Shown here in pieces: positions 1 to 7,085 of a stretch of DNA of 10,129 nucleotides (positions are counted from its first letter, which is position 1; the number at the start of each line of letters is the position of its first letter). A model generated the notes under the pieces. The model worked only from the letters and a program-made list of their open reading frames with translations, was not told where the DNA came from and did no database searches. The DNA comes from Candidatus Methanophagales archaeon. GTDB taxonomy: Archaea; Halobacteriota; Syntropharchaeia; Alkanophagales; Methanospirareceae. The stretch is taken from contig JACGMN010000129.1 of assembly GCA_014061035.1 (NCBI GenBank), positions 1 to 10,129 on the forward strand, in the 5' to 3' direction. The translations under genes and the position numbers were made by a program.

Positions 1-797
1 ACAGCTTCACCGATTGTTGCTACTTCTATCACGTCCATCTTTCCTGCCATATACTCACCAAGATCGACCTCTCTTGGCGTATAATAAGCCAATGTAAACG
101 TGAATCCAAATATCTCTATCTCTTCTGTTTGCCGTTCATAGTAAATCGCCTGTTTCTGACCGCAGGGCACCAGAAAAATCGTGATCTCACCCTTCTCTGC
201 TGCTACTGCTTTTTCAAACACCCCGGCTACCTGCCCTATATAACCTCCTTCCTCGATAGTTCCGGTAATAGCCACATCATGCCTCACCTGCTCACCCTCC
301 ATAGCAGCTATAATAGCAACGGCAATGGCAGCTCCTGCTGATGGACCGCCTATTACCGTACCATTGATCTCAAAAGAGACGGTGATATCGCTCTTCGAAA
401 CGTTCGTACCCGTGAAGTTCGCAGCAACTTCTACTGCTTCTCGTACCGAATATTGCACCAGCGGCTTGATAAAAGGTTCTGTATTGACCAGTACATCTCC
501 ATCCCCTTCTGTTATCTCTATAAGCACCCTACCAATCTCGCCTAAACCTGTATCGCTTCTTATTGCAATGATATTAACAATAGAGCTACTGACTCTTCCA
601 TATCTGTCTACAAAGGCGGGAGGTTCAGCACTATCGGTAGTTTCTATATGTATATGGCGAGCGCTGATAAATTCCTCAATGATGGCCTCCTGCACTTCTA
701 TTGTTTGCTGTTGCTGGTGATAGACGAGGTAAGTGGTTGCAATAGATAAAAGTAAAAGAATAGCAAATACGGCAATTATCGCGTCTTTCCAGTCCAT
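1..797 (-). CDS. Membrane-anchored Lon-like (S16) serine protease, C-terminus cut by window edge
   Basis: This is a minus-strand reading frame with 265 complete codons visible. It starts at the ATG complementary to 795-797; an in-frame stop just upstream rules out a longer start. Residues 6-26 form one hydrophobic segment, predicted to be a membrane anchor or uncleaved signal. The rest resembles the proteolytic domain of Lon. Residues 150-155 read GGPSAG, with Ser153 as the expected nucleophile. A TGTIEEGGYIGQVAGVFEKA stretch follows, where Lys196 aligns with the Lon dyad lysine. No AAA+ ATPase domain precedes the protease domain, so this is a stand-alone S16 peptidase, probably processing or degrading membrane-proximal proteins without its own unfoldase. 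Substrates are unknown. It is transcribed away from cdc48, with a TATA-like element between them. I am confident of the S16 fold and less so of actual protease activity. Confidence 0.85.
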   Translation of the reverse strand, partial: MDWKDAIIAVFAILLLLSIATTYLVYHQQQQTIEVQEAIIEEFISARHIHIETTDSAEPPAFVDRYGRVSSSIVNIIAIRSDTGLGEIGRVLIEITEGDGDVLVNTEPFIKPLVQYSVREAVEVAANFTGTNVSKSDITVSFEINGTVIGGPSAGAAIAVAIIAAMEGEQVRHDVAITGTIEEGGYIGQVAGVFEKAVAAEKGEITIFLVPCGQKQAIYYERQTEEIEIFGFTFTLAYYTPREVDLGEYMAGKMDVIEVATIGEA

Positions 798-823
798 TTC
801 TATCGCTTTATCATATCTATCTC

Positions 824-840
824 TTTATATTTATATATAA
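824..840. promoter_or_regulatory. TATA-rich promoter region between the Lon-like gene and cdc48
   Basis: The sequence TTATATTTATATATAA is nearly self-complementary and can serve as a TATA box on either strand. On the minus strand, about 27 bases beyond its centre falls near 808, giving the Lon-like gene a leader of about 10 nt. On the plus strand the predicted start would be near 862, placing the heptad array in a leader of more than 100 nt before cdc48. Strong for the minus gene, weaker for cdc48; based on spacing only. Confidence 0.5.
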
Positions 841-857
841 CGAATACGTAACTACTC

Positions 858-962
858 AGGTTCGGGGTTCAAGGTTCAAGGTTCACCCCTTACCCTTTAG
901 CCCTTACCCTTTACCCCTTAGCCCTTAGCCCTTAGCCCTTAGCCTTTAGCCCTCAAACCTCA
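858..962 (+). repeat. Composite heptanucleotide tandem array upstream of cdc48
   Basis: Fifteen 7-bp units run without a phase break. Read from 858 they are four of the AGGTTCA/GGGTTCA type, nine of the GCCCTTA/CCCTTTA type, then GCCCTCA and AACCTCA. Nearly every unit ends in A. The nonamer TAACTACTC (849-857) sits directly before the first unit, as it does before the array at 8447. The array ends 12 bp before the first cdc48 ATG. Its minus strand carries eight consecutive G-runs of three or more (complement of 886-938), which could fold as G-quadruplexes. It matches the array at 7082-7179 in inverted orientation. Function unknown. Confidence 0.93.
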
Positions 963-974
963 GACCTATACAAT

Positions 975-3900
975 ATGATAAAACGAAAATATCAAGATAA
1001 AGAGATGGGAAAGGAAGAGAAGAAGGATAAATCGGCAGTATTACGTGTAGCCGAGGCGTATCATCGCGATGCCGGTAGAGGGATAGCACGAATAGATACA
1101 GAAACGATGCGGGCGCTTGGGCTCATATCCGGAGATGTGTTAGAGATAAAGGGTAAGAGTATTGCCGCCGCTATTGTGCATCCTGCATATTCTACCGATA
1201 GTGGTAAGTCAATAATACGCATAGATGGCGATATAAGAGGCAATGCGGGTGTTGCCTTAGATGATAAAGTGACTGTACGGAAGACAAAAGCGAAGGTAGC
1301 GAAAAGAATCACGCTTGCACCTACACAACCTATACGGATTGCTGGTGGCGAGCGATACTTACTGAGCAGATTGAAAGGTGTGCCAGTTACAAAAGGTCAA
1401 ATTATAAGGATTGATCTGTTAGGTTATCCAGTCTCTTTTGTCGTTACCAATACTGTCCCGGCAGGCACGATAATTCCGAATATAGATACCGAGATTGTGC
1501 TTCGTGAGGCGCGGCGGGAAGAGAAGATAGGTCTAGGTCTGCCTCGTGTGACGTATGAGGACATCGGTGGGTTGAAGCGCGAGATAGGAATGATACGTGA
1601 GATGATAGAGCTGCCGCTGCGGCATCCTGAACTCTTCGAGCGGCTCGGGATAGAGGCGCCAAAGGGTGTTCTTCTGCATGGAGCGCCGGGTACTGGAAAG
1701 ACGCTGATAGCGAAAGCCGTTGCAAATGAGACCGATGCCAATTTCCTTGCGATCTCAGGTCCCGAGATAATGAGCAAATTCTATGGTGAGAGTGAAAAAC
1801 ATCTGAGAGAGATATTTGAGGAAGCGGAAAAGAACGCCCCTTCCATCATCTTTATCGATGAGCTCGATTCAATAGCGCCAAAGCGAGGAAAGATGACTGG
1901 GGAAGTAGAGCGGCGGGTGGTTGCGCAATTGCTCTCTTTAATGGATGGGCTCGAGTCGCGTGGACAGGTAGTAGTAATCGGTGCAACGAACAGACCAAAT
2001 TCACTTGACGATGCATTGCGAAGAGGTGGTCGTTTCGATCGCGAGATAGAGCTCGGCATCCCGGACAGGAACGGTCGTGAAGAGATATTGCAAGTGCATA
2101 CACGCGGAATGCCACTGGCAGAGGACGTTGATTTAAAGAACGTTGCCGGTCGTACGCATGGATTCGTCGGTGCGGACCTCTCTTCGTTATGCAAAGAAGC
2201 GGCAATGCACGCGATCAGAAAGATACTGCCGGAGATAGATATAGAGCAGGATATACCGCAAGAACTGATGGATAGCCTTGTCGTATCGGAAAACAATTTC
2301 AGTGAGGCGTTGAAGAACACAGAGCCTTCTGCACTACGGGAAGTATTTGTGGAAGCGCCGAATGTGAAGTGGGAAGACATAGGCGGTCTTGAACAGATGA
2401 AACAAGAGTTAAAGGAGGTGGTGGAGTGGCCACTAAAATATTCTGACGCGTTCACGGCGCTAAATACGAAGCCGCCAGGAGGTGTCATGCTCTTTGGACC
2501 GCCCGGTACCGGGAAGACGATGCTGGCAAAGGCAGTAGCAAACGAGAGTGATGCGAATTTCATCTCTATTAAAGGACCAGAACTGTTATGCATCTCAGGA
2601 GAAACACCAATATTTACAGACCATTGCGGCTTAAGACCAGTAGAAACGTTCTATGCAGATATGTACCACCTGGGTGAAATAAAGAAGGAGCGCGAAAATC
2701 TGGAAGTAATAAAACTTAAAGAACCTGTTTATACTTTTGGAATAAACAACGAGGGAAAATTGACCAAAACGGTAATAAAGAGAGTCTATAAACTCTACGT
2801 TCCAACAACTTACAAGATTGGATTTTCCAACAACAGTGAAATACTTGTATCCGGAAATCAACCTTTTCTGACATACGCAACAGGAATAAAATGGATAAAA
2901 GCAGAAGACTTAAAAGTTGGGAATATGATAGCGACACCCTCAAGATTGAGCACTTTTGAACTTCAGCTCGATTTTAAATTACCAAAATATAAACACCTCG
3001 TATTGGTAAAAGAAGACCGTGATTTCTACTATGTGAAAATATTTAGCAGAAAGGAAATTACAAGAATACCGAAGAAATTGACACCAGAACTTGCAGAATT
3101 CCTTGGCTGGTTTGTTAGCAAAGGTAACGTATCAAAAGATGCAGTTACTCTATGTGGTAAAGACGAAAATAACACAAAAAGATTCGAAGAGTTATTCCAG
3201 ATTTTTGTGGATGTGCATAGAGTTAAACAGCGATACATGATGACTACGGTCTATTCGACACCGCTTATAAAGTTCTTAGAAGAAATATTCGAGATGCGGT
3301 TGGGAAAGAAAAAAAGCGATAGTATTGTCGTTCCGCAGGTGGTTTTCAAAGCTAATGAAGAGGTTATTACAAGTTACTTAAGAGGTCTTTGGAGCGGTGA
3401 TGGTCATATTGACGATAAAAAGATAGAGTATGGAACGATGAGTGAAAAATTAGCTTCTGGCATCACGTATCTTCTCACGCAATTAGGAATAAAAAGCAAA
3501 TACTGGAGAAGAAAAGATGAACTAAAGATGGTGACAATTTCAGGTAAAAAAGAGATGCAGAGATTCAAGCATTTGGTTTATGGAGATGGTAAAACGGAAA
3601 AAATCAGGCAATTTTATAATGCAAGCTATACCATTCCTGATGTCTCTGAGCTGCTTAGAAAAGTAAAAGAAACGCTTGGATTAAGATACAATAGAGAAAT
3701 TCCAGGAGATCTGTTTGAAGATGTAATTAGCAAAAGAAAGAGATGTGGGTTACTAAGATTGCAGAGAATGATGGAGTATATCGATAGATATGCAGATGAA
3801 GAATTTAAACGTGGCGAAGTCTACAAAACTCTGCGAATGATTGCTTATAGCGACTTGTACTGGGTGAAGATAGTAAATAAGGAACGGAGAAGTTCTCAAA

Positions 3901-4601
3901 TCATGTTCGATGTGGAAACAGAAGCTTCTTCTTTTGTTGGTGGCGAATTACCAATGGTACTTCATAATTCGAAATGGGTGGGTGAATCAGAACGAGCAGT
4001 TCGCGAAGTCTTCAGAAAGGCAAAACAATCTGCGCCCTGTATCATCTTCCTGGATGAGATTGACTCGATCGTACCGATAAGAGGGATGAATAATGACTCG
4101 CATGTAACAGAACGAGTAGTTTCGCAGCTATTGACCGAGATGGATGGATTAGAGGAGTTAAAAGATGTGATCGTGATAGCAGCGACAAACAGACCGGACA
4201 TGGTAGACCCTGCATTGCTAAGACCCGGAAGACTGGATAGATTGATCTACGTCCAAACACCGGATAAAGAAACAAGGCAGAAAATCTTCGCCGTTCATCT
4301 GAAAGGCAAACCCATTGGAGAAGACGTAGATATAGAAGAACTTGCGGAAAGAACCGAGAAATATGTCGGTGCAGATATAGCGGCTATCGTTAAAGAAGCG
4401 GCAATGGCAGCTTTACGTGAGTTCTTCGCTTCTGGAATAACCCGGGAATATGAGGAAGAGAGAGCAGCAATAAAGAACATTGTAATAAGGAAGCCGCATT
4501 TTGACGAAGCTTTTAAACGGGTCAAACCTACTACAAACAATAAAGCACAGCAGGAGTTTGAAGCAAAAGCAGAGGATCTGGTGAAACATGCTTATGCGTG
4601 A
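975..4601 (+). CDS. cdc48: Cdc48/VAT-type AAA+ unfoldase, interrupted by an intein in D2
   Basis: This is an ATP-driven hexameric protein unfoldase, the archaeal counterpart of p97/Cdc48, thought to feed substrates to the proteasome. The precursor is 1208 residues; removing the intein (539-998) leaves 748, normal for VAT. After a Lys/Glu-rich lead, residues about 20-190 form the Cdc48 N-domain (RVAEAYHRDAGRGIARID onwards). D1 has Walker A GAPGTGKT (236-243) and Walker B IIFIDE (291-296), followed by a second-region-of-homology stretch with GATNRP and RRGGRFDRE, where RRPGR is more usual. D2 has Walker A GPPGTGKT (508-515) and, after the intein, the pore-loop sequence SKWVGESE and Walker B IIFLDE (1023-1028). 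The start may be Met1 (975) or Met11 (1005); neither has a clear ribosome binding site. The intein lies between the D2 ATP-binding motifs, so the unspliced protein cannot form a working D2. The heptad array lies immediately upstream. Confidence 0.97.
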   Translation: MIKRKYQDKEMGKEEKKDKSAVLRVAEAYHRDAGRGIARIDTETMRALGLISGDVLEIKGKSIAAAIVHPAYSTDSGKSIIRIDGDIRGNAGVALDDKVTVRKTKAKVAKRITLAPTQPIRIAGGERYLLSRLKGVPVTKGQIIRIDLLGYPVSFVVTNTVPAGTIIPNIDTEIVLREARREEKIGLGLPRVTYEDIGGLKREIGMIREMIELPLRHPELFERLGIEAPKGVLLHGAPGTGKTLIAKAVANETDANFLAISGPEIMSKFYGESEKHLREIFEEAEKNAPSIIFIDELDSIAPKRGKMTGEVERRVVAQLLSLMDGLESRGQVVVIGATNRPNSLDDALRRGGRFDREIELGIPDRNGREEILQVHTRGMPLAEDVDLKNVAGRTHGFVGADLSSLCKEAAMHAIRKILPEIDIEQDIPQELMDSLVVSENNFSEALKNTEPSALREVFVEAPNVKWEDIGGLEQMKQELKEVVEWPLKYSDAFTALNTKPPGGVMLFGPPGTGKTMLAKAVANESDANFISIKGPELLCISGETPIFTDHCGLRPVETFYADMYHLGEIKKERENLEVIKLKEPVYTFGINNEGKLTKTVIKRVYKLYVPTTYKIGFSNNSEILVSGNQPFLTYATGIKWIKAEDLKVGNMIATPSRLSTFELQLDFKLPKYKHLVLVKEDRDFYYVKIFSRKEITRIPKKLTPELAEFLGWFVSKGNVSKDAVTLCGKDENNTKRFEELFQIFVDVHRVKQRYMMTTVYSTPLIKFLEEIFEMRLGKKKSDSIVVPQVVFKANEEVITSYLRGLWSGDGHIDDKKIEYGTMSEKLASGITYLLTQLGIKSKYWRRKDELKMVTISGKKEMQRFKHLVYGDGKTEKIRQFYNASYTIPDVSELLRKVKETLGLRYNREIPGDLFEDVISKRKRCGLLRLQRMMEYIDRYADEEFKRGEVYKTLRMIAYSDLYWVKIVNKERRSSQIMFDVETEASSFVGGELPMVLHNSKWVGESERAVREVFRKAKQSAPCIIFLDEIDSIVPIRGMNNDSHVTERVVSQLLTEMDGLEELKDVIVIAATNRPDMVDPALLRPGRLDRLIYVQTPDKETRQKIFAVHLKGKPIGEDVDIEELAERTEKYVGADIAAIVKEAAMAALREFFASGITREYEEERAAIKNIVIRKPHFDEAFKRVKPTTNNKAQQEFEAKAEDLVKHAYA
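2589..3968 (+). mobile_element. Intein with degenerate LAGLIDADG endonuclease, inserted in Cdc48 D2
   Basis: A 460-residue in-frame insertion separates the conserved host motif KGPELL from SKWVGESE. It begins with Cys (precursor 539) in CISGETPIF (block A). It ends with MVLHN (block G, Asn998) followed by Ser999, as protein splicing requires. Block F is FDVETEASSFVGG. The block B position, normally TxxH, reads Ser626-Gly-Asn-Gln629, so the highly conserved His is Gln. The centre carries a two-motif LAGLIDADG homing endonuclease: motif 1 LGWFVSKGN has Lys716 in place of the catalytic acid, and motif 2 LRGLWSGDGHI keeps Asp809. Base composition is shifted: 17 G+C of 60 at 2701-2760 against 30 of 60 in host sequence at 1921-1980, which fits acquisition by transfer. 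Splicing is presumably retained because the host frame is intact; endonuclease activity is doubtful. Confidence 0.93.
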
Positions 4602-4621
4602 GACTTCAGTTATCGGAATGG

Positions 4622-4653
4622 GCTATGATGCTATGATGCTATGATGCTATGAT
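4622..4653 (+). repeat. 8-bp tandem repeat, four copies
   Basis: GCTATGAT is repeated four times without interruption, 20 bp after the cdc48 stop. Because 8 is not a multiple of 3, copy-number change shifts the reading frame, and TGA occurs within the cycle. It is unrelated to the 7-bp family. It is probably a slippage-prone microsatellite, and no function is evident. Confidence 0.9.
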
Positions 4654-4805
4654 TGAATCCATCGAAGAGCCTAAAGAATTCAAGAGACAAATTGAAAGAT
4701 AGCACGAAAATGTACCGCACTCTATGCCAATTAGAAGAAGTAGCTCTTACAGCACTTTTACTCAAGGATTTCTTGGAAAGTTTATCTTTTAAGTATTTGC
4801 AATAG
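4649..4805 (+). pseudogene. Two short, frame-shifted reading frames, possible decayed small gene
   Basis: The cdc48-rps4e spacer contains a 17-codon frame (ATG at 4649, stop at 4700-4702, starting MIESIEEPKEFKRQIE). A 31-codon frame in a different phase follows (ATG at 4710, stop at 4803-4805, containing LEEVALTALLLKDFLESL). Together they look like amphipathic helices and could be one small helical protein broken by a frameshift. I recognise no family, and chance open frames are equally plausible. No ribosome binding site is visible. Confidence 0.2.
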
Positions 4806-4809
4806 AAAT

Positions 4810-4845
4810 ATATTTAGTGTAATATTTAGTGTAATATTTAGTGTA
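4810..4845 (+). promoter_or_regulatory. Triplicated 12-bp TATA-containing unit upstream of rps4e
   Basis: ATATTTAGTGTA is repeated exactly three times in tandem. Each copy contains an AT-rich ATATTTA core resembling an archaeal TATA box. The third copy (core 4834-4840) predicts a transcript start near 4862, about 10 nt before the rps4e ATG at 4872, so it is placed to act as the promoter. The two upstream copies would give weaker starts 12 and 24 bp earlier or provide extra binding sites. The repeat is certain; the promoter role is inferred from spacing. Confidence 0.6.
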
Positions 4846-4871
4846 GAAGAATCAGAATCAGTTTGGTTAAA

Positions 4872-5624
4872 ATGAGAAAGCATCAAAAACGAATAGCTGC
4901 ACCTCGTAGCTGGAAAATAGAGCGGAAGACATCGTACTGGGCGGTTAATCCAACTTCTGGCCCGCACTCTAAGGATAGAAGCATACCCTTGCTTTTAGTT
5001 ATCCGGGACATGCTGAAGTTAGCGGACAATAGTAGAGAGACGAAACGGATATTGAACGAAGGTAATGTGGTAATCAACGGCAAAGTAAGAAAAGATCATA
5101 AGTTCCCGGTTGGCATCTTCGATATTCTTTCCGTTCCTCTTGTAAAGCTTAATTATCTTGTACTACTGGACAAGAAGAGTAAGTTATCTCTGATGGAAAT
5201 AAGCGAAGAAGCGGCATCGAAGAAGCTCTGCCGTGTGAACGGGAAGAGAATGATCGACGAGGGCGCGATACAACTGAACTTACACGACGGTCGAAACATT
5301 CTTCCCGGAGCGCATGGTTATGGTGCGGAGATAAAGACACACGACTCATTGCTTATCTCCATTCCTGATAATAAGATCGTGCAACACCTTGCGTATAAAG
5401 AGGGTAGTAAAGTGGTCGTAGTTGGCGGGAAGCACTCGGCTCAGACAGGAGAAATAGAGGAGATACGAGTGGTACGCAGTTCGCAGCCAAATATAGTACG
5501 GATAAAACCACTGGAAAAAGAAGATGAAGAAGAAGTGAAAGAAGTGAAAGAAAGCTTCGAGAGCCGCGAAGATTCGGTCTTCGTAGTAGGCGAGGAAAAG
5601 ATTGAGGTGCCGGGATTACAATGA
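4872..5624 (+). CDS. rps4e: 30S ribosomal protein eS4
   Basis: This is a small-subunit ribosomal protein of the archaeal/eukaryotic eS4 family that binds 16S rRNA. The 250-residue product begins MRKHQKRIAAPRSWKIERK, the typical N-terminus. The ATG at 4872 is preferred over an in-frame TTG at 4863, since the family begins close to the KH.KR.AAP.SW motif. An S4 RNA-binding segment follows (RILNEGNVVINGKVRKDHKF, about residues 55-75), then the central eS4 domain. A KOW-like stretch comes next (VVVVGGKHSAQTGEIEEI, about residues 175-195). The C-terminal region is acidic (KEDEEEVKEVKES) and ends in the usual FVVGEE motif. The stop codon overlaps the rpl5 start (ATGA), so the two are translationally coupled. 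No Shine-Dalgarno motif is visible, which suits a short leader from the TATA unit upstream. Confidence 0.96.
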   Translation: MRKHQKRIAAPRSWKIERKTSYWAVNPTSGPHSKDRSIPLLLVIRDMLKLADNSRETKRILNEGNVVINGKVRKDHKFPVGIFDILSVPLVKLNYLVLLDKKSKLSLMEISEEAASKKLCRVNGKRMIDEGAIQLNLHDGRNILPGAHGYGAEIKTHDSLLISIPDNKIVQHLAYKEGSKVVVVGGKHSAQTGEIEEIRVVRSSQPNIVRIKPLEKEDEEEVKEVKESFESREDSVFVVGEEKIEVPGLQ

Positions 5625-6148
5625 AGGAAATGGCAAGCAACCCGATGCAAAAGATAGCACTGGATAAAGTAGTGATAAACATGAGCGTAGGCGAAAGTGG
5701 CGAGAAGTTAGTGAAGGCTGAGAAACTTTTAAAGAGTATTACTGGTCAGAAACCGATCAAGAGGAGAGCAAAACAGACGATACAACCATTTGGGATCAAG
5801 AAGAACGAAGCAATTGCGTGTAAAGTCACGTTAAGAAGAGATCGTGCAAGAGAGTTCCTTAAACGCTGTTTTAATATACAGAATAGACTTTTTAAGAGCC
5901 AGTTTGATACTTATGGTAATTTTTCCTTTGGTGTTGCAGAGCATACAGACTTTGGCATCAGGTACGACCCTAACGTAGGCATATATGGTATGGATATCTC
6001 TGTCTCGTTGAAGCGACCGGGGTACCGGATAAAGGAGCGGAAACTGCAGAAGAAGAAACTGCCGCAGAAGCAAAGGATAAACCGAGCTGACGTATTTTCT
6101 TTTCTTGTTGATGAATATGGCGTAGAACTGGTAGAGGAAATAGAGTGA
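5621..6148 (+). CDS. rpl5: 50S ribosomal protein uL5
   Basis: This is a large-subunit protein that binds 5S rRNA in the central protuberance. The 175-residue product has the family core: KVVINMSVGESGEKLVKAEK, then TGQKPIKRRAKQTIQPFGIK, then ACKVTLRRDRAREFLKRCF. The conserved FSFGVAEHTDFGIRYDPNVG region and a VSLKRPGYR-type C-terminal segment follow. The start overlaps the rps4e stop by 4 bases. GAGGTG at 5604-5609 lies 11 bases before the ATG and could act as a Shine-Dalgarno site; Met4 and the Met at NPM are alternative starts. In most archaea rpl5 is followed by rps14, rps8 and rpl6. Here a heptad array and a DUF1638 gene follow instead. Confidence 0.97.
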   Translation: MKEMASNPMQKIALDKVVINMSVGESGEKLVKAEKLLKSITGQKPIKRRAKQTIQPFGIKKNEAIACKVTLRRDRAREFLKRCFNIQNRLFKSQFDTYGNFSFGVAEHTDFGIRYDPNVGIYGMDISVSLKRPGYRIKERKLQKKKLPQKQRINRADVFSFLVDEYGVELVEEIE

Positions 6149-6154
6149 TTTCGG

Positions 6155-6218
6155 GGGTTCAGGGGTTCAGGGTTCACGGTTCAGGGTTCACGGTTCAGGG
6201 TTCACGGTTCACGGTTAG
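6155..6218 (+). repeat. Heptanucleotide GGGTTCA/CGGTTCA array upstream of the DUF1638 gene
   Basis: Nine 7-bp units alternate GGGTTCA and CGGTTCA and end in CGGTTAG. One extra G at 6162 is the only phase break. The array begins 7 bp after the rpl5 stop and fills most of the gap. It uses only the GGTTCA unit type, without the CCCTTA block of the two long arrays. Several G3 runs (6153-6157, 6162-6165, 6170-6172, 6184-6186, 6198-6200) give weak G-quadruplex potential on the plus strand. Confidence 0.92.
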
Positions 6219-6221
6219 ACA

Positions 6222-6229
6222 TATAAAAA
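6222..6229 (+). promoter_or_regulatory. TATA-like box unusually close to the DUF1638 start
   Basis: TATAAAAA is an excellent archaeal TATA match but lies only 10 bp before the ATG at 6240. Normal spacing would put the transcript start near 6251, inside the gene. Either the true promoter is elsewhere, for example read-through from rpl5, or this box is a chance AT-rich match. Confidence 0.3.
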
Positions 6230-6239
6230 TTCTAAACCT

Positions 6240-7085
6240 ATGCACACCGGCATTATTACCTGCGAGATTTTGCGGAAGGAAATAAAGGACGTTATTATAG
6301 CGACAGGAGTGAGAGACGTATTTTTTCTGGTGCCCGAGACCGCAAACTCTGTAACGATCGTATTGTACCGGCAAAAGGTCGAACGATTTTCGCGCGAGCT
6401 CACCGCGGAGGATGGTCTTGATCTGGTATTAAAAGAGAGGACGATGGAGAAGATAAAGAATGAGATTCGCGAGCTTGATATCAAGGATTCAGTGATTATA
6501 AAGGTGCTGGAGTTGCAGATGCACGACTGCCCTGACATATTACTGAGAGAGATAGAGGAAGGCATAAGAAGAATGAGTTCTGTTGCAGATTGCGTTTTAT
6601 TGGGCTATGGACTCTGCGGAATTGCAATACCCGAGATGGAACGTGTCATCAGAGAGGCACCGGTTCCTGTGGTTATAGCACGTGACAAGGAAGGAACAAT
6701 ATTGAACAACTGCATAGAGATTGCACTTGGCAGAGAAACTGTTCAGTCGCTGCTGGACGAGGAAATAGGGACGTTTTTCATGACGCCCGCGGGTGCCGCG
6801 ATCATAAAAGAGCCACATATAATCTTTGAATCCACGATTAATATCAATATTATGGATAGGGTCAGGCAGATGAAGCGACATACTGATATTGCTCTCGATA
6901 CGGCACAGATACTGAAACTCATGAAGAACCATTACAACCGCGTAGTAAAGATCTGGTATTCTGATGCGGATAAGAGGAACGAGGAATACACGCAGACGGT
7001 CAATAAATTTGCTAAGAGATTTAACCTGGAAATAAAACCGGTGAAAGGCTCAACGGAAATTATCTGCGAGACGTTGAAGGGTTGA
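6240..7085 (+). CDS. DUF1638 family protein of unknown function
   Basis: The 281-residue soluble product matches the DUF1638 pattern by its motifs. An early TCEIL with Cys8 is followed by LQMHDCPDIL (His95, Asp96, Cys97), then VLLGYGLCG (Cys126), then PVVIARDKEGTILNNCIEIALG (Cys158) and GTFFMTPAG near residues 177-185. The spaced conserved Cys and His residues suggest metal or cofactor binding. The family is common in methanogenic archaea and anaerobic bacteria and is often reported near corrinoid methyltransferase genes, so a link to one-carbon metabolism is possible but not shown here. No methyltransferase is visible nearby. The ATG at 6240 is the only sensible start, since the family motif begins within 8 residues. 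No Shine-Dalgarno site is seen. The stop codon overlaps the first unit of the next heptad array. Confidence 0.85.
   Translation: MHTGIITCEILRKEIKDVIIATGVRDVFFLVPETANSVTIVLYRQKVERFSRELTAEDGLDLVLKERTMEKIKNEIRELDIKDSVIIKVLELQMHDCPDILLREIEEGIRRMSSVADCVLLGYGLCGIAIPEMERVIREAPVPVVIARDKEGTILNNCIEIALGRETVQSLLDEEIGTFFMTPAGAAIIKEPHIIFESTININIMDRVRQMKRHTDIALDTAQILKLMKNHYNRVVKIWYSDADKRNEEYTQTVNKFAKRFNLEIKPVKGSTEIICETLKG

Noticed and set aside
129..720. Plus-strand open frames of 70 and 131 codons at the left edge
   Set aside because: They lie antisense to the Lon-like protease, whose minus-strand frame shows clear family motifs; the plus-strand peptides resemble nothing.
859..886. GGTTCAA units resemble the tRNA T-loop (GGTTCAA), suggesting tRNA fragments
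   Set aside because: No acceptor, D or anticodon stems flank any array. The motif simply repeats every 7 bp and grades into CCCTTA units.
886..948. CCCTTA-type tract as a telomere
   Set aside because: The unit is CCCTTAG/CCCTTTA rather than a CCCTAA-type telomere unit, the array is short, internal and followed by genes, and inverted copies occur at other internal sites.
1781..2593. 270-codon minus-strand open frame within cdc48
   Set aside because: It is antisense to the conserved D1 and D2 AAA domains and is a by-product of their codon use.
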